Position numbers and translations under genes: made by a program. From the NCBI GenBank assembly GCA_963757115.1, contig CAVWQV010000001.1, positions 1 to 64,000 of the forward strand: a DNA stretch of 64,000 nucleotides, given 5' to 3'. This stretch comes from CAVWQV01 sp963757115 (lineage in GTDB: Bacteria; Pseudomonadota; Alphaproteobacteria; Acetobacterales; Acetobacteraceae). This document shows, one piece after another, positions 51,662 through 60,318 of the stretch (positions are counted from its first letter, which is position 1; every line of letters starts with the position of its first letter). The notes under the pieces were generated by a model, which made no database searches, was not told the DNA's origin, and was given only the letters and a program-made list of their open reading frames with translations.

Positions 51662-52819
51662 ATGAGCGAAACCGCCGCCCCCCCCGCCAACCGGCCGAAA
51701 AAGTCGGTGGCGTTGTCCGGCGTGGTTGCCGGCAACACCGCGCTGTGCACGGTCGGGCGTACCGGCAATGACCTGCATTATCGAGGATACGACATCCTCG
51801 ACGTCGCCGAAGCCTGTGAGTTCGAGGAGATCGCGCACCTGCTCGTGCACGGGCAGCTGCCGAACGCGGCCGAGTTGCGGGCCTACAAGGACAAGCTGAG
51901 GTCGCTGCGTGGGCTGCCGGCCGCGGTCAAGGCGGCGCTCGAGACGTTGCCGGCGGCGACACACGCCATGGACGTGATGCGCACTGGCGTGTCCGCGCTG
52001 GGCTGCGTGCTGCCGGAGAAGGAAGACCACAGCCATCCCGGAGCCCGCGACATCGCCGATCGGCTAATGGCCTCGCTCGGCTCCATGCTGCTCTATTGGT
52101 TCCATTGGGCGCATCACGGCCGGCGTGTCGAGGTCGAGACCGACGACGACAGCATCGGCGGCCACTTCCTCCACTTGCTGCACGGCCGACGCCCGAGCGA
52201 GCTTTGGGTGCGGGCGATGCACACCTCGCTGATCCTCTATGCCGAGCACGAGTTCAACGCTTCTACCTTCACCTGCCGCGTCGTCGCCGGGACCGGCGCC
52301 GACATGTACTCCGCGATCACGGCGGGCATCGGCGCGCTGCGCGGACCCAAGCACGGCGGCGCCAACGAGGTGTCGTTCGAAACCCAGAAGCGCTACGCGG
52401 ACCCCGACGAGGCCGAGGCCGACATCCGCAAGCGGGTCGCCGAGAAGCAGGTCGTGATCGGGTTCGGACACCCCGTCTACTCGATCGCCGACCCGCGGAA
52501 CAAAGTCATCAAGGAGGTGGCGCGGCGACTGTCGCAGGAGGCCGGGTCGATGGCGATGTTCGACATCGCAGACCGGATCGAGGCGGTAATGGCGGACGCC
52601 AAGAAGATGTTCGCCAACCTCGATTGGTTCAGCGCTGTCAGCTATCACATGATGGGCGTGCCCACCGAGATGTTTACCCCATTGTTCGTGATCTCGCGCA
52701 CGTCCGGCTGGGCGGCCCACGTCATCGAGCAGCGTATCGACGGCAAGATCATCCGTCCGACGGCGAACTATGTCGGCCCGGAGGACCTGCGTTTCGTGCC
52801 GTTGTCCGAGCGTCGCTGA
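51662..52819 (+). CDS. prpC: 2-methylcitrate synthase/citrate synthase
   Basis: 385 residues. GLAGVVAG-like opening (ALSGVVAGNTALCTVG), LHYRGYDILDVAEACEFEEI, HLLHGRRPSELW, LYAEHEFNASTFTCRVVAGT (active-site His), GALRGPKHGGANEV (second His), VIGFGHPVYSIADPR and FVISRTSGWAAHVIEQ identify the citrate-synthase fold; the order and length fit PrpC. With prpD just upstream, condensation of propionyl-CoA with oxaloacetate is likely. Start ATG 51662 has GAAGGAG upstream. Confidence 0.9.
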   Translation: MSETAAPPANRPKKSVALSGVVAGNTALCTVGRTGNDLHYRGYDILDVAEACEFEEIAHLLVHGQLPNAAELRAYKDKLRSLRGLPAAVKAALETLPAATHAMDVMRTGVSALGCVLPEKEDHSHPGARDIADRLMASLGSMLLYWFHWAHHGRRVEVETDDDSIGGHFLHLLHGRRPSELWVRAMHTSLILYAEHEFNASTFTCRVVAGTGADMYSAITAGIGALRGPKHGGANEVSFETQKRYADPDEAEADIRKRVAEKQVVIGFGHPVYSIADPRNKVIKEVARRLSQEAGSMAMFDIADRIEAVMADAKKMFANLDWFSAVSYHMMGVPTEMFTPLFVISRTSGWAAHVIEQRIDGKIIRPTANYVGPEDLRFVPLSERR

Positions 52820-52839
52820 GCCGCTTTGCGGCGCAAGTA

Positions 52840-52874
52840 GGAGCCGTCGCTACGCGCGCGGTCGCGACGGCTCC
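52840..52874 (+). terminator. Possible terminator hairpin after prpC
   Basis: GGAGCCGTCGC (52840-52850) pairs exactly with GCGACGGCTCC (52864-52874), 20 bases after the prpC stop. No T-tract follows, so strength is uncertain. Confidence 0.45.
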
Positions 52875-52949
52875 GACGAACTTGAAAACGCGCGCAAGCA
52901 CGACGGAAAGTTTTTTTCGTCCCGCGCCGGGTGAACCGATCGCTTTTTG

Positions 52950-52978
52950 TTGACATGCCGGTGCGAGAAGCGGATTAG
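52950..52978 (+). promoter_or_regulatory. Candidate sigma-70 promoter
   Basis: TTGACA at 52950-52955, 17 bases, then GATTAG at 52973-52978. Good -35 and weak -10 match. No plus-strand gene lies between it and the H1-like gene. Confidence 0.3.
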
Positions 52979-53434
52979 CGAAAACGGCATGCATGCATTC
53001 GATTCGATGCTTAGTACGTCCACGTATTTTTGCGTCACAACCCACGTGCTGCATGCAAGGAAGAAGGACGGTCCATTGACCGCAGCCTTGTCCGGACCAA
53101 GCGTGACGGCCCGCACTTCGCGAAAGCACGGTCGGGTTCGTACAGCGAGGCGTGAAGCGGCGCGCGACAATCCGCGTCGATGCCGTCTCGTTGTGCTGGA
53201 GCGGCGTGGGAGTGAACAGAGGTTTCGTGCACTCCGCGCCCAAGATCGCCGGTCCTCCGTCGTCCGCCTGTCGCCTGACGCTCTGACAGCGGAATTGCCG
53301 ATCCGGTTGCCGGCCCGTTCCAAGGCGTGTGGACGCGCAGACGCGCGGACGCAGGCGGGGGACACGACGACACTTTCCACCATCAGAGCCCGTTGGCCGC
53401 ATCCGGCACGGACATCGAAAAGGAGTTCTCACGC

Positions 53435-54070
53435 GTGAGTAGCGACGACACTGACAACACCGCTAGGCCGCGCGCGCAGCCGCTAGCCATGCGGGCGGGT
53501 ACACGTAAGACAGGCCGCACCACCGGCACGCGGGCGACGGGCACGCGCGGGACCGGCACGCGCGGAACCGGCGCACGCAAAGCCACGACGGGCAAGCGCA
53601 CGGCGGCGGCAGCAAAGAAGCCGGCTGCGACACGCAAGGCGGCTCCCAAGCGCGTCGCCGCCGCGAAAAAGCCGGCGACGCGTAAAGCGGTGAGCGGCCG
53701 CACGGCGACCGGCCGCACCGGGACCGCGCGCAAGACGGCGGCCAAGCCGACCGCGCGCAAGACCACCGGCCGCGCCGCGACCGCGCGCAAGACGACGACG
53801 CGCGCGACCGCGGGCCGCAAGGCCGCGACCGCAAGCAAGACGCCCGCCCGCAGAACGGCGGCTAAGGCAACGACGACTCGTCGCACGGCAGCGTCGGGCG
53901 GGGCTGCCAAGGCGCCCACGCGGCGCGCCGCTTCTGCCAAGCGCGACACCGGTGGCGCAACGCGCCGGACCGCGACGAGAACCGCGACGCGGCGACCGCG
54001 CAAGACGGCCACCCCGGAGACGGCCGCGCCCGAAACGATGGACACGCCCACCTCCGAGCCCATGAACTGA
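53435..54070 (+). CDS. Histone H1-like Lys/Arg/Ala-rich protein
   Basis: 211 residues made mostly of Ala, Lys, Arg and Thr repeats (RKTAAKPTARKTTGRAATAR, AAAKKPAATRKAAPKRVAAA), without hydrophobic core, as in bacterial H1-like DNA-compacting proteins. The N-terminal and C-terminal ends are less basic (ETAAPETMDTPTSEPMN). GTG 53435 has AAGGAG ten bases upstream. Low complexity limits family placement; the basic composition is direct evidence for nucleic-acid binding. Confidence 0.7.
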   Translation: MSSDDTDNTARPRAQPLAMRAGTRKTGRTTGTRATGTRGTGTRGTGARKATTGKRTAAAAKKPAATRKAAPKRVAAAKKPATRKAVSGRTATGRTGTARKTAAKPTARKTTGRAATARKTTTRATAGRKAATASKTPARRTAAKATTTRRTAASGGAAKAPTRRAASAKRDTGGATRRTATRTATRRPRKTATPETAAPETMDTPTSEPMN

Positions 54071-54093
54071 GCCGAGCGGCGCAACATCGATGA

Positions 54094-54123
54094 GGGGGGA
54101 GGGTACCGGCGGTACACTCCCCC
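54094..54123. terminator. Hairpin between the H1-like and otnC genes
   Basis: GGGGGAGGGTACCG and CGGTACACTCCCCC pair with one internal mismatch around a short loop, about 25 bases after the H1-like stop and between convergent genes. Suitable as a bidirectional terminator. Confidence 0.55.
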
Positions 54124-54243
54124 TTCGTCATGGCCGGGCTCGACCAAGCCATTGGTCACAACCGGCACCAACTTGTTTGTTGCATCCGATGCCCGGCTCA
54201 AGCCCGGGCGAGACGGAAGGCAAGGTAAAGTAGTGGCCGGCCG

Positions 54244-54891
54244 CTAGTTTGGCGGCAACAGCGCTGCGATCTGTGGCGCGGTCAGCAGCCGGACGGGGGC
54301 GTCGCGCAACAAAAGGAACAGGCGCGCCGACTCCTCGAGTTCCTCGGCAGCGTATACGGCATCCAGAAGCGTGGCGCCTGAAACGACCGGCCCGTGGTTG
54401 GCGAGCAGCAGCGCCTTCGCGTCACGGGCTGCGCGCTCGATCGCCGGCTCCATCTCGGGATCACCCGGACGATAGTATTGAACAATCGGCAGTCTGCCTC
54501 CGAGCCGCATGACGAAGTACGGCGTGAGCGGCGGGATGGGGGCGACGGGGTCCACGTCCGACAGGCAAGCAATCGCCGTCGCCATGGTGGAGTGAAGGTG
54601 CACGACTGCCCCGGCATCGGGCCGCGCCGCGTAGAACGCCCGGTGCATGAAAACTTCCTTGCTCGGCCGGTCGCCTCCGGTGTGTGCGAACCGGAGGTCG
54701 AGCTTCGATAGCCGCGCGGCTTCAAGCCTGCCGAGCGAGCTGTTGGTCGGCGTCATGAGATACCCGTCGGCGAGGCGCACGCTGATGTTCCCGGCGCTGC
54801 CCACCGAAAAGCCTCGGGCGAAAAGGCTTTGCGCTAACTCGACGAGAAGCCGGCGCGCGTCGTCCTCCTCCATCGGGCCCGGTCCCGTCAT
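54244..54891 (-). CDS. otnC: Class II aldolase-type 3-oxo-tetronate 4-phosphate decarboxylase
   Basis: 215 residues. FSVGSAGNISVRLADGYLMT, PTNSSLGRL, then AVVHLHSTMATAIACL (metal-binding HxH), VQYYRPGDPE, and LLANHGPVV (third His) are class II aldolase/adducin motifs. Its start overlaps the stop of the OtnK kinase by four bases, the usual pairing for OtnC. It would decarboxylate 3-oxo-tetronate 4-phosphate to dihydroxyacetone phosphate. An epimerase/dehydrogenase for the upstream steps is not present nearby. Confidence 0.85.
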   Translation of the reverse strand: MTGPGPMEEDDARRLLVELAQSLFARGFSVGSAGNISVRLADGYLMTPTNSSLGRLEAARLSKLDLRFAHTGGDRPSKEVFMHRAFYAARPDAGAVVHLHSTMATAIACLSDVDPVAPIPPLTPYFVMRLGGRLPIVQYYRPGDPEMEPAIERAARDAKALLLANHGPVVSGATLLDAVYAAEELEESARLFLLLRDAPVRLLTAPQIAALLPPN

Positions 54892-56156
54892 GGTTCGCCC
54901 GCGAGCGCTTTGAGGAAAAAGTCGGGGGCGCCGAAATTGCCGGACTTAAGCGCGAGCAGCAGTGGCGCGCCCGCGCCTTCGGCCCAGGTCCACGGCACGC
55001 CGGGGTCGATCTCCCGGCCAATGCGCAGACTGCGAACGCCGAGCCGGGAAACCACCGCGCCGGACGTTTCGCCGCCTGCAACGATCATCCGGCGCACGCC
55101 GCGCGCGACGAGCCCCGCCGCGATCTCGGCCATCGCCTGCTCGACGAGCGCACCCGCTTCGGCGCGGCCGAGCCGCTTTTGCAACGCTGCGACCCGCTCC
55201 GGTGGAGCGGACGCGGCGACCACCACCGGCCGCTCGCTCAGCCGTTCATTTGCCCAGGCGAGCGCCTGCGCCGCGAGCGCCGCCGCATCCGGCGTTCCGA
55301 GCGGATCGAGCTCGAGCACCGGCACGTGGTCGCGCGCGGTTGCGATCTGCAGCAGCGTCGCGCGCGAGCACGAGCCGGCCAGCGCCGCCGCTGGCCCTTC
55401 AACTGTGGGCAGCGCGCCGGGATCGTCGCGGAAGGGCAGGGCGCCGGCGCGCCGGAAATTGTCCGGCAGCCCCATCGCGATGCCGGACCCGCCCGTGAGA
55501 AGCGCGTGGTGCTCGGCCGCATGGCCGATAGCCAACAGATCCGCGTCGCTGATCGCGTCCACCACCGCGTAGCGCCGCCCCTGCTCCTTCTGCGCGGTCA
55601 TCGCGCGGCGGATGGCGGCCGCACCCTGCGCGACCGTTGCGTATGGTACGAGCCCGACCGTGCCTTCCGTTTGCCGCCCGAGGACGCGAACCAGATTGGC
55701 GTCGCGCATCGGCGTGAGTGGATGGTTCTCCATTCCGCTCTCGTTCAGCAGCGACGAGCCGACGAACAGGTGTCCTTGGTAGACGGTTCGGCCGTTGGTC
55801 GGGAACGCGGGGTTGGCCAGGGCGAAGCCGCAGCCGAGGGCCGCGACCAGGGCGTCCGCGACCGGGCCGATGTTGCCCTCGTCGGTGCTGTCGAAGGTCG
55901 AACAGTACTTGAAGAAGAATTGGCGGCAGCCCGCGCGCTGCAACCAGGCGAGTGCCGCGAGGCTGTCGCGGACCGCCACGCTCACCGGCGCAGTGCGCGA
56001 CTTCAATGCGACCACGACCGCGTCCGTATCGGGTGCGAGTCCGTCCGAGCTTGGCACGCCGACGAACTGCAGCGCGCGCATCCCGTGCTTGACCAAGGTG
56101 GACGCGAGGTCGGTCGCGCCCGTGAAGTCGTCCGCGATGCAGCCGAGCAGGGCCAT
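54888..56156 (-). CDS. otnK: Four-carbon acid sugar kinase (3-oxo-tetronate kinase)
   Basis: 422 residues. LLGCIADDFTGATDLASTLV is the conserved N-terminal DDFTGA motif; FFKYCSTFDSTDEGNIGPVA, ANPAFPTNGRTVYQGHLFV, and the C-terminal VAGGETSGAVVSRLG (GGETS nucleotide-binding) confirm the four-carbon acid sugar kinase family. It phosphorylates 3-oxo-tetronate with ATP before OtnC acts. Start ATG 56156. Coupled to otnC. Confidence 0.9.
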   Translation of the reverse strand: MALLGCIADDFTGATDLASTLVKHGMRALQFVGVPSSDGLAPDTDAVVVALKSRTAPVSVAVRDSLAALAWLQRAGCRQFFFKYCSTFDSTDEGNIGPVADALVAALGCGFALANPAFPTNGRTVYQGHLFVGSSLLNESGMENHPLTPMRDANLVRVLGRQTEGTVGLVPYATVAQGAAAIRRAMTAQKEQGRRYAVVDAISDADLLAIGHAAEHHALLTGGSGIAMGLPDNFRRAGALPFRDDPGALPTVEGPAAALAGSCSRATLLQIATARDHVPVLELDPLGTPDAAALAAQALAWANERLSERPVVVAASAPPERVAALQKRLGRAEAGALVEQAMAEIAAGLVARGVRRMIVAGGETSGAVVSRLGVRSLRIGREIDPGVPWTWAEGAGAPLLLALKSGNFGAPDFFLKALAGEP

Positions 56157-56229
56157 GATCGCCTCCGGTCAGAATAGCCCAGTATGTGGCGACGCACCCG
56201 GTGGGGAAAAGCCTTGGCGATCCGGTCGG

Positions 56230-57276
56230 TCAGGGCGCCGAGGCGGCAACCACCGTGGCGAACGACGCCGCTTGCTCGTCCCAGGACGGCAGCTGCTGCC
56301 CGGCGCGCCAGGCGACTTCACCGAGGGCGGCACGCAGTTGTGGGCTGAAGACCAAGCGGCGGATGGCTTTGGACAAACCCTGGTGATCGCCCGGAGGACA
56401 CACGACCCCGGCTTCAACCGGCACCAGCGCGGCCGCCGCACCGCCGGCCGTTACGGCGACCGGGAGCCCGCGCCGCAGCGCTTCGGCGACGGAAGCCGCG
56501 TAACCTTCCCAGTTCGTTGCCAGCGCAAAGATGTCGGCCGCCTGCCACAGTGCTTCGAGCGCCGCATCGTCGAGCGCGCCAGCGAAGCGGACGCGGCTCG
56601 CGATCCCGAGCTCTTCGGCGAGTGCCGAGAGCGTGCGCGCATGCACCGGGTCACGGATGTCGGATCCTGCGATGGTGAGGGTCCAGTCGAGATCGAACAA
56701 GCGTGCGAGTGCCCGCAGCAGGACATCGTGCCCCTTGCGAGGTACGAGCGCGCCCACTGACAGGATGGCGCAGCTCTCGCCGGCAGAACCTGCGCTGCGC
56801 GGCAGATCGTCGGCGCCGGGCACGATCACCGTCAAGCGGTCCGCGGCCACCCCGAAATCGGCGACCAGGCGGTCGGCGGTGGGTTCGCTGGTCGCGACCA
56901 CTCGGCACAAAGCCGGAATAAGTTGCCGCTCGGCGGCGCGAACCGCCTCGCGCTGCTCTTCGGTAAAGCCGGTTTCGAGCGCCGTCGGATGGTGGATCAA
57001 GCCGATGGCACCGCGCGCAGCGAGCGTCGCCCCGAGTTCGGCGAATGCCGGAAGCGCCAATCCATCGATTACCACACGGGTCTCGGCGGGCAGCGTATCG
57101 AGGGCGGCGCGTGCGGCGTTCCGCGCAACGTCGTCGGTCAGCGGATGGCTGCCGGTGAGCCCGACCGCCTGGGTGTCGTGCCCGGCGGCTTGCAGCGCCG
57201 CCAGGATCCGCCGGTCGAAGGCGTGGCCGGCGGACATGGTGGTGAACGGCGCAGGGGCGAGGAGCGCGATCCGCAT
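56230..57276 (-). CDS. Glycosyltransferase family 4-type
   Basis: 348 residues. N-terminal LLAPAPFTTMSAGHAFDRRI and DGLALPAFAEL, then a donor-site half with ILSVGALVPRKGHDVLLRAL, LTIAGSDIRDPVH, VRFAGALDDAALEALWQAAD, LATNWEGYAASVAEALRRGL and PVAVTAGG. The WEGYAASVAEAL run is the GT4 E-x7-E motif. It probably transfers a sugar from a nucleotide donor in surface-polysaccharide synthesis; the acceptor is unknown. ATG 57276 (MRIALLAPAPF) is preferred to 57297. Confidence 0.85.
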   Translation of the reverse strand: MRIALLAPAPFTTMSAGHAFDRRILAALQAAGHDTQAVGLTGSHPLTDDVARNAARAALDTLPAETRVVIDGLALPAFAELGATLAARGAIGLIHHPTALETGFTEEQREAVRAAERQLIPALCRVVATSEPTADRLVADFGVAADRLTVIVPGADDLPRSAGSAGESCAILSVGALVPRKGHDVLLRALARLFDLDWTLTIAGSDIRDPVHARTLSALAEELGIASRVRFAGALDDAALEALWQAADIFALATNWEGYAASVAEALRRGLPVAVTAGGAAAALVPVEAGVVCPPGDHQGLSKAIRRLVFSPQLRAALGEVAWRAGQQLPSWDEQAASFATVVAASAP

Positions 57277-57328
57277 GGAACGCGCGCTACCTACCACGTG
57301 ACCGCTGAAAGCTGTAGCAGCGGCCTGG

Positions 57329-57709
57329 TCACGCCCGTGCGCTCAGGGCGAGCGGCGCGCGGCGGTCGTCGAAGGCCGGGCCGCCCCGGGCGCCGTAGCG
57401 CGAGACGGCTGGCTGCGCCGCACGGGCGAGCGTGCCGAGCACGCGGCTCTGGACTGTGATTGCCCGCTCGAGCAGGGCGCGGTTCTCGTTGGCGAGTGTC
57501 GTCAACCGCCCGGCCACCTCGCGCGCCGGCCCAGACGCCCCGGGGATTGTCCCGCCGCTGCCCTGCGCGGCCGCGAATGCTTCAAGCGCGCGCCGCTTGG
57601 CTTCGAACATTTCCGCGGCCCCCGTGAGATCGAGGCGGCGCAAGGCGTCGTTTTCCCGGGCGAGCAGGTCGGCAAGGCCGCTAGCCGTCTGAACCAGGTC
57701 GGGCGTCAC
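57329..57709 (-). CDS. flgN: FlgN-like flagellar chaperone
   Basis: 126 residues from GTG 57709. Helical throughout: TASGLADLLARENDALRRLD, FEAKRRALEAFAAA, LTTLANENRALLERAITVQS, the pattern of FlgN, the export chaperone of the hook-associated proteins FlgK and FlgL. The N-terminal AR-ENDALRR pattern matches. Its start overlaps the FlgJ-like stop as GTGA, so it is the last gene of that operon. Confidence 0.65.
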   Translation of the reverse strand: MTPDLVQTASGLADLLARENDALRRLDLTGAAEMFEAKRRALEAFAAAQGSGGTIPGASGPAREVAGRLTTLANENRALLERAITVQSRVLGTLARAAQPAVSRYGARGGPAFDDRRAPLALSARA

Positions 57710-58017
57710 GGCGTCGCGCTCGCCGTCGCGCGCGCCTCCTGCATGCGCAGCATTTCGGCGAACACCGGTCGAGCCAAACCGAAGCCACCATGCGCCGTCA
57801 TCATCTTGCCGATCGTGTCCACCATCATCGGTTTCCAGGCTTCCTCGCCCGAGCCACCGCCGAACGGGCCGTTTGCAGTGTCCACCGTGGCGAACATCGG
57901 TTGCAGCAACTGCCCGATCGCCATCGCCTCGAAATCCTGGGCGGCCCGCCAAGCCTTCGCCACTTGCGCGGGCGGCAGGGCGGTATTCACCGCAGGGATT
58001 GCAGGATTGGTGTCCAT
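57706..58017 (-). CDS. flgJ: FlgJ-type rod-binding protein (N-terminal domain only)
   Basis: 103 residues: WRAAQDFEAMAIGQLLQPMF, GGGSGEEAWKPMMVDTIGKM, GGFGLARPVFAEMLRMQ. This is the rod-binding domain of FlgJ, without the muramidase domain, as usual in alphaproteobacteria. Acts as rod cap during basal-body assembly in the periplasm. Its start overlaps the FlgI stop by one base. Confidence 0.8.
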   Translation of the reverse strand: MDTNPAIPAVNTALPPAQVAKAWRAAQDFEAMAIGQLLQPMFATVDTANGPFGGGSGEEAWKPMMVDTIGKMMTAHGGFGLARPVFAEMLRMQEARATASATP

Positions 58018-59135
58018 CAGCGCACCTCGAGTTCGGCTTGCAGCGCGCCCGCCGCCTTGATCGATTGGAGGATCGTGATGAGGTCGCGCGGGCCGACGCC
58101 GAGCGCGTTGAGGCTGGCGACCAAGTCCCGCAGGGTGACGCTGCCGCGCACGATGCCGAGCTTGCGATCGTGCTGGTCGTCCACCTGGATATTGGTGCGG
58201 GGCACCACGGTCGTCTTGCCGTTGGACAAGGGGCCGGGCTGGCTCACCTCAGGCGTCTCGGTCACCCGGATGGTGAGATTGCCCTGCGCAATCGCCACCG
58301 TGCTGATGCGGACATTGTCGCCCATCACCACCGTGCCGCTGGCCTCGTCGATCACCACCACGGCCGCGGTGTCGGGCTCCACCCGCACGTCCTCGAGACG
58401 GGCGAGCGCGTCGATCGGATCACGACCGGCGAGGTCGAGTGCGACCGTTCGCGGGTCGGTGGCGCGCGCCACGGGGCCGCCGAGCGCGCCGTTGACCGCC
58501 TCGGCGATCCGCCGGGCCGTGGTGAGGTCGGGGTTGCGCAACCCAAGCCGGAGCCCCGTGCTCCTGTCGAGGTGGAAGACGACCTCCTTCTCGACCGTGG
58601 CCCCGTTGGCGATGCGGCCCGACGTCGGCACGCCGCGCGTGACCGACTGGCCTGCGCCCTTGGCGGCGATCGCGCTCGTGCTGAGAGCGCCTTGCGCGAC
58701 CCCGTAGACCTCGCCGTCCGCGGCCAGCATCGGGGTGACGAGCAAGGTGCCGCCGGTGAGGTTGGTCGCGTCGCCGAGCGCCGATACCGCGACGTCGATG
58801 CGGCTGCCGCTCCGCGCGAAGGGGGGAAGGTTCGCCGTTACCATGACGGCGGCGACGTTCTTGGTTTGCAGCTTGGCTTGCTGGTCCCGCGTGTTGACGC
58901 CGAGCCGCTCCAACATGCCGATCAGCGATTGGCGAGTGAAGACCGCGTTGTCGAGCTTGTCCCCGGTGCCGTTCAGGCCGACGACGAGGCCGTAGCCGAC
59001 CAACTGATTGTCGCGCACGCCTTCCACGTCGGCGATGTCCTTGATGCGCACCTGCGCCGTGGCCGGGCGCGGGAGCGCCGGGCTCAGCAGGGCAAGGAGC
59101 ACGATGAGGGCGGGGAAGAGGCGTCGCACGGCCAT
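58017..59135 (-). CDS. flgI: Flagellar P-ring protein FlgI
   Basis: 372 residues with a signal peptide (MAVRRLFPALIVLLALLSPA, cleaved after ATA). VRIKDIADVEGVRDNQLVGY, GLVVGLNGTGDKLDNAVFTR, NVAAVMVTANLPPFARSGSR, IDVAVSALGDATNLTGGTLL and IVRGSVTLRDLVASLNALGV are FlgI hallmarks. Forms the periplasmic ring around the rod. ATG 59135 lies about 50 bases downstream of a strong sigma-54-type promoter. Confidence 0.95.
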   Translation of the reverse strand: MAVRRLFPALIVLLALLSPALPRPATAQVRIKDIADVEGVRDNQLVGYGLVVGLNGTGDKLDNAVFTRQSLIGMLERLGVNTRDQQAKLQTKNVAAVMVTANLPPFARSGSRIDVAVSALGDATNLTGGTLLVTPMLAADGEVYGVAQGALSTSAIAAKGAGQSVTRGVPTSGRIANGATVEKEVVFHLDRSTGLRLGLRNPDLTTARRIAEAVNGALGGPVARATDPRTVALDLAGRDPIDALARLEDVRVEPDTAAVVVIDEASGTVVMGDNVRISTVAIAQGNLTIRVTETPEVSQPGPLSNGKTTVVPRTNIQVDDQHDRKLGIVRGSVTLRDLVASLNALGVGPRDLITILQSIKAAGALQAELEVR

Positions 59136-59182
59136 CCCGGTAGGATAAGAGAAAGGTTTAAAGGTCAGTCTGTGGTCGTGAT

Positions 59183-59197
59183 GGCAAGCCCCGTGCC
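59183..59197 (-). promoter_or_regulatory. Sigma-54-type promoter upstream of flgI
   Basis: On the minus strand TGGCACGGGGCTTGC, matching the -24/-12 consensus TGGCAC-N5-TTGC exactly, with the -12 GC about 48 bases from the flgI ATG. The flgF promoter (63640-63654) differs at one base only. Confidence 0.75.
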
Positions 59198-59282
59198 AGC
59201 ACCGATGGCCGCTCCGCCGTCGAGGGATGGGGGTCCGAAGCCCGGTCGGATTTGCCGGGCGGCAGAAGGAACCGAGGCTCAT

Positions 59283-59690
59283 ATGGCGGCGAGCGTGACG
59301 AGGGTGAGCCCGGCAACCGCCTGGGCAGCGAGCGGCGCCAGGGCCACCGCGTCGTCGGGCGGGTTCTGCGTTGCGGAAACGACCGCCCATGCACCAACTG
59401 CCACAACCGCCCCAGCCGCCCCCATCGGGGTGGACACCTTGCTCACGCTCCAGGAGATGCGGGGCGACGGCGTGCGCGACCGGGCCGCGCGCAGACACGG
59501 CGAAGCGATGCTGCGGCTGCTCGCGGCGTTGCAGCGGGCACGGCTCTCCGGGCCGACGGCGATGGCGGGCGTGTTGAGCGAGCTTGGCGAGCTGTTGGAG
59601 GGCGGCCCGGACGCGGCCGACCCGGCGCTGCGCCAGCTGCTTGGGGCCATCGAGTTGCGCGTTCGGGTGGAGCTGGCCCGGGCGGGGTAG
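59283..59690 (+). CDS. fliX: Flagellar assembly regulator FliX
   Basis: 135 residues. After a Thr/Ala-rich N-terminus (TRVSPATAWAASGARATASS), GVDTLLTLQEM, then RRHGEAMLRLLAALQRARLS and LRQLLGAIELRVRVELARAG match FliX, the regulator that links class II assembly to sigma-54 activation by FlbD in alphaproteobacteria. ATG 59283 follows GAGG by six bases. Divergent from flgI. Confidence 0.75.
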   Translation: MAASVTRVSPATAWAASGARATASSGGFCVAETTAHAPTATTAPAAPIGVDTLLTLQEMRGDGVRDRAARRHGEAMLRLLAALQRARLSGPTAMAGVLSELGELLEGGPDAADPALRQLLGAIELRVRVELARAG

Positions 59691-59741
59691 TGCCGCCCGC
59701 CTCCAGGTTGTGTCGCGCCGTTGAAGCTTCGGCAACCGGTC

Positions 59742-59770
59742 TTGGCGCATAACTTCCGCGCCGCTATAAG
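59742..59770 (+). promoter_or_regulatory. Sigma-70 promoter upstream of dksA
   Basis: TTGGCG (59742-59747) and TATAAG (59765-59770) with a 17-base spacer, about 88 bases before the dksA start. Good -10 match. Confidence 0.55.
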
Positions 59771-59857
59771 CCCGCGCGAAACGACCCGGCATCGGCTGGG
59801 TCGCCGAGCGGCCGGCACCACAGGCGGAACTCGGATAGGAAAGCAGGATCGGCACGC

Positions 59858-60274
59858 ATGATGGTGACTTTGCCCCCCGACTACCGCCCCTCGGACCAAG
59901 AGGAGTTCATGAACCCGGCCCAGGTGGAATACTTTCGCCTGAAATTGTTGCGGTGGCGGTCTGAACTGCTGCGGGAGGCCGACGGCACCCTCCTCAGCCT
60001 GTCGCAGGGCGGGATCCACGAGGCCGACATCACCGACCGCGCCAGCGTGGAAACCGACCGGGCGCTCGAACTCCGGACCCGCGACCGGGCCCGCAAGCTG
60101 ATCTCCAAGATCGACCAGGCCTTGCTGCGCATCGAGAACGGCACCTACGGCTATTGCGAGGAGAGCGGGGAGCCGATCGGCCTGCGTCGGCTGGAAGCGC
60201 GCCCGATCGCCACCCTCTCCATCGAAGCGCAGGAGCGCCACGAGCGCATGGAGCGCATCCACCGCGACGACTGA
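59858..60274 (+). CDS. dksA: RNA polymerase-binding transcription factor DksA
   Basis: 138 residues: coiled-coil (YFRLKLLRWRSELLREADGT, then HEADITDRASVETDRALELR) and the C-terminal GTYGYCEESGEPIGLRRLEA and RPIATLSIEAQERHERMER. Only one Cys of the E. coli four-cysteine zinc site is present, as in other alphaproteobacterial DksA. With ppGpp it inserts its tip into the RNA polymerase secondary channel. Start could be 59858 or 59861. Confidence 0.93.
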   Translation: MMVTLPPDYRPSDQEEFMNPAQVEYFRLKLLRWRSELLREADGTLLSLSQGGIHEADITDRASVETDRALELRTRDRARKLISKIDQALLRIENGTYGYCEESGEPIGLRRLEARPIATLSIEAQERHERMERIHRDD

Positions 60275-60318
60275 ACGCGCCGGTCGGCCGCTTCGGTTGC
60301 AGCGGCAGGCTCCCACGC

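Larger units (their letters stand above)
52820..53434. other. Long region upstream of the histone-H1-like gene
   Basis: No gene seen in about 615 bases. Holds the prpC hairpin and a promoter candidate; if that promoter is used the next gene has a leader of roughly 450 bases. Confidence 0.4.
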
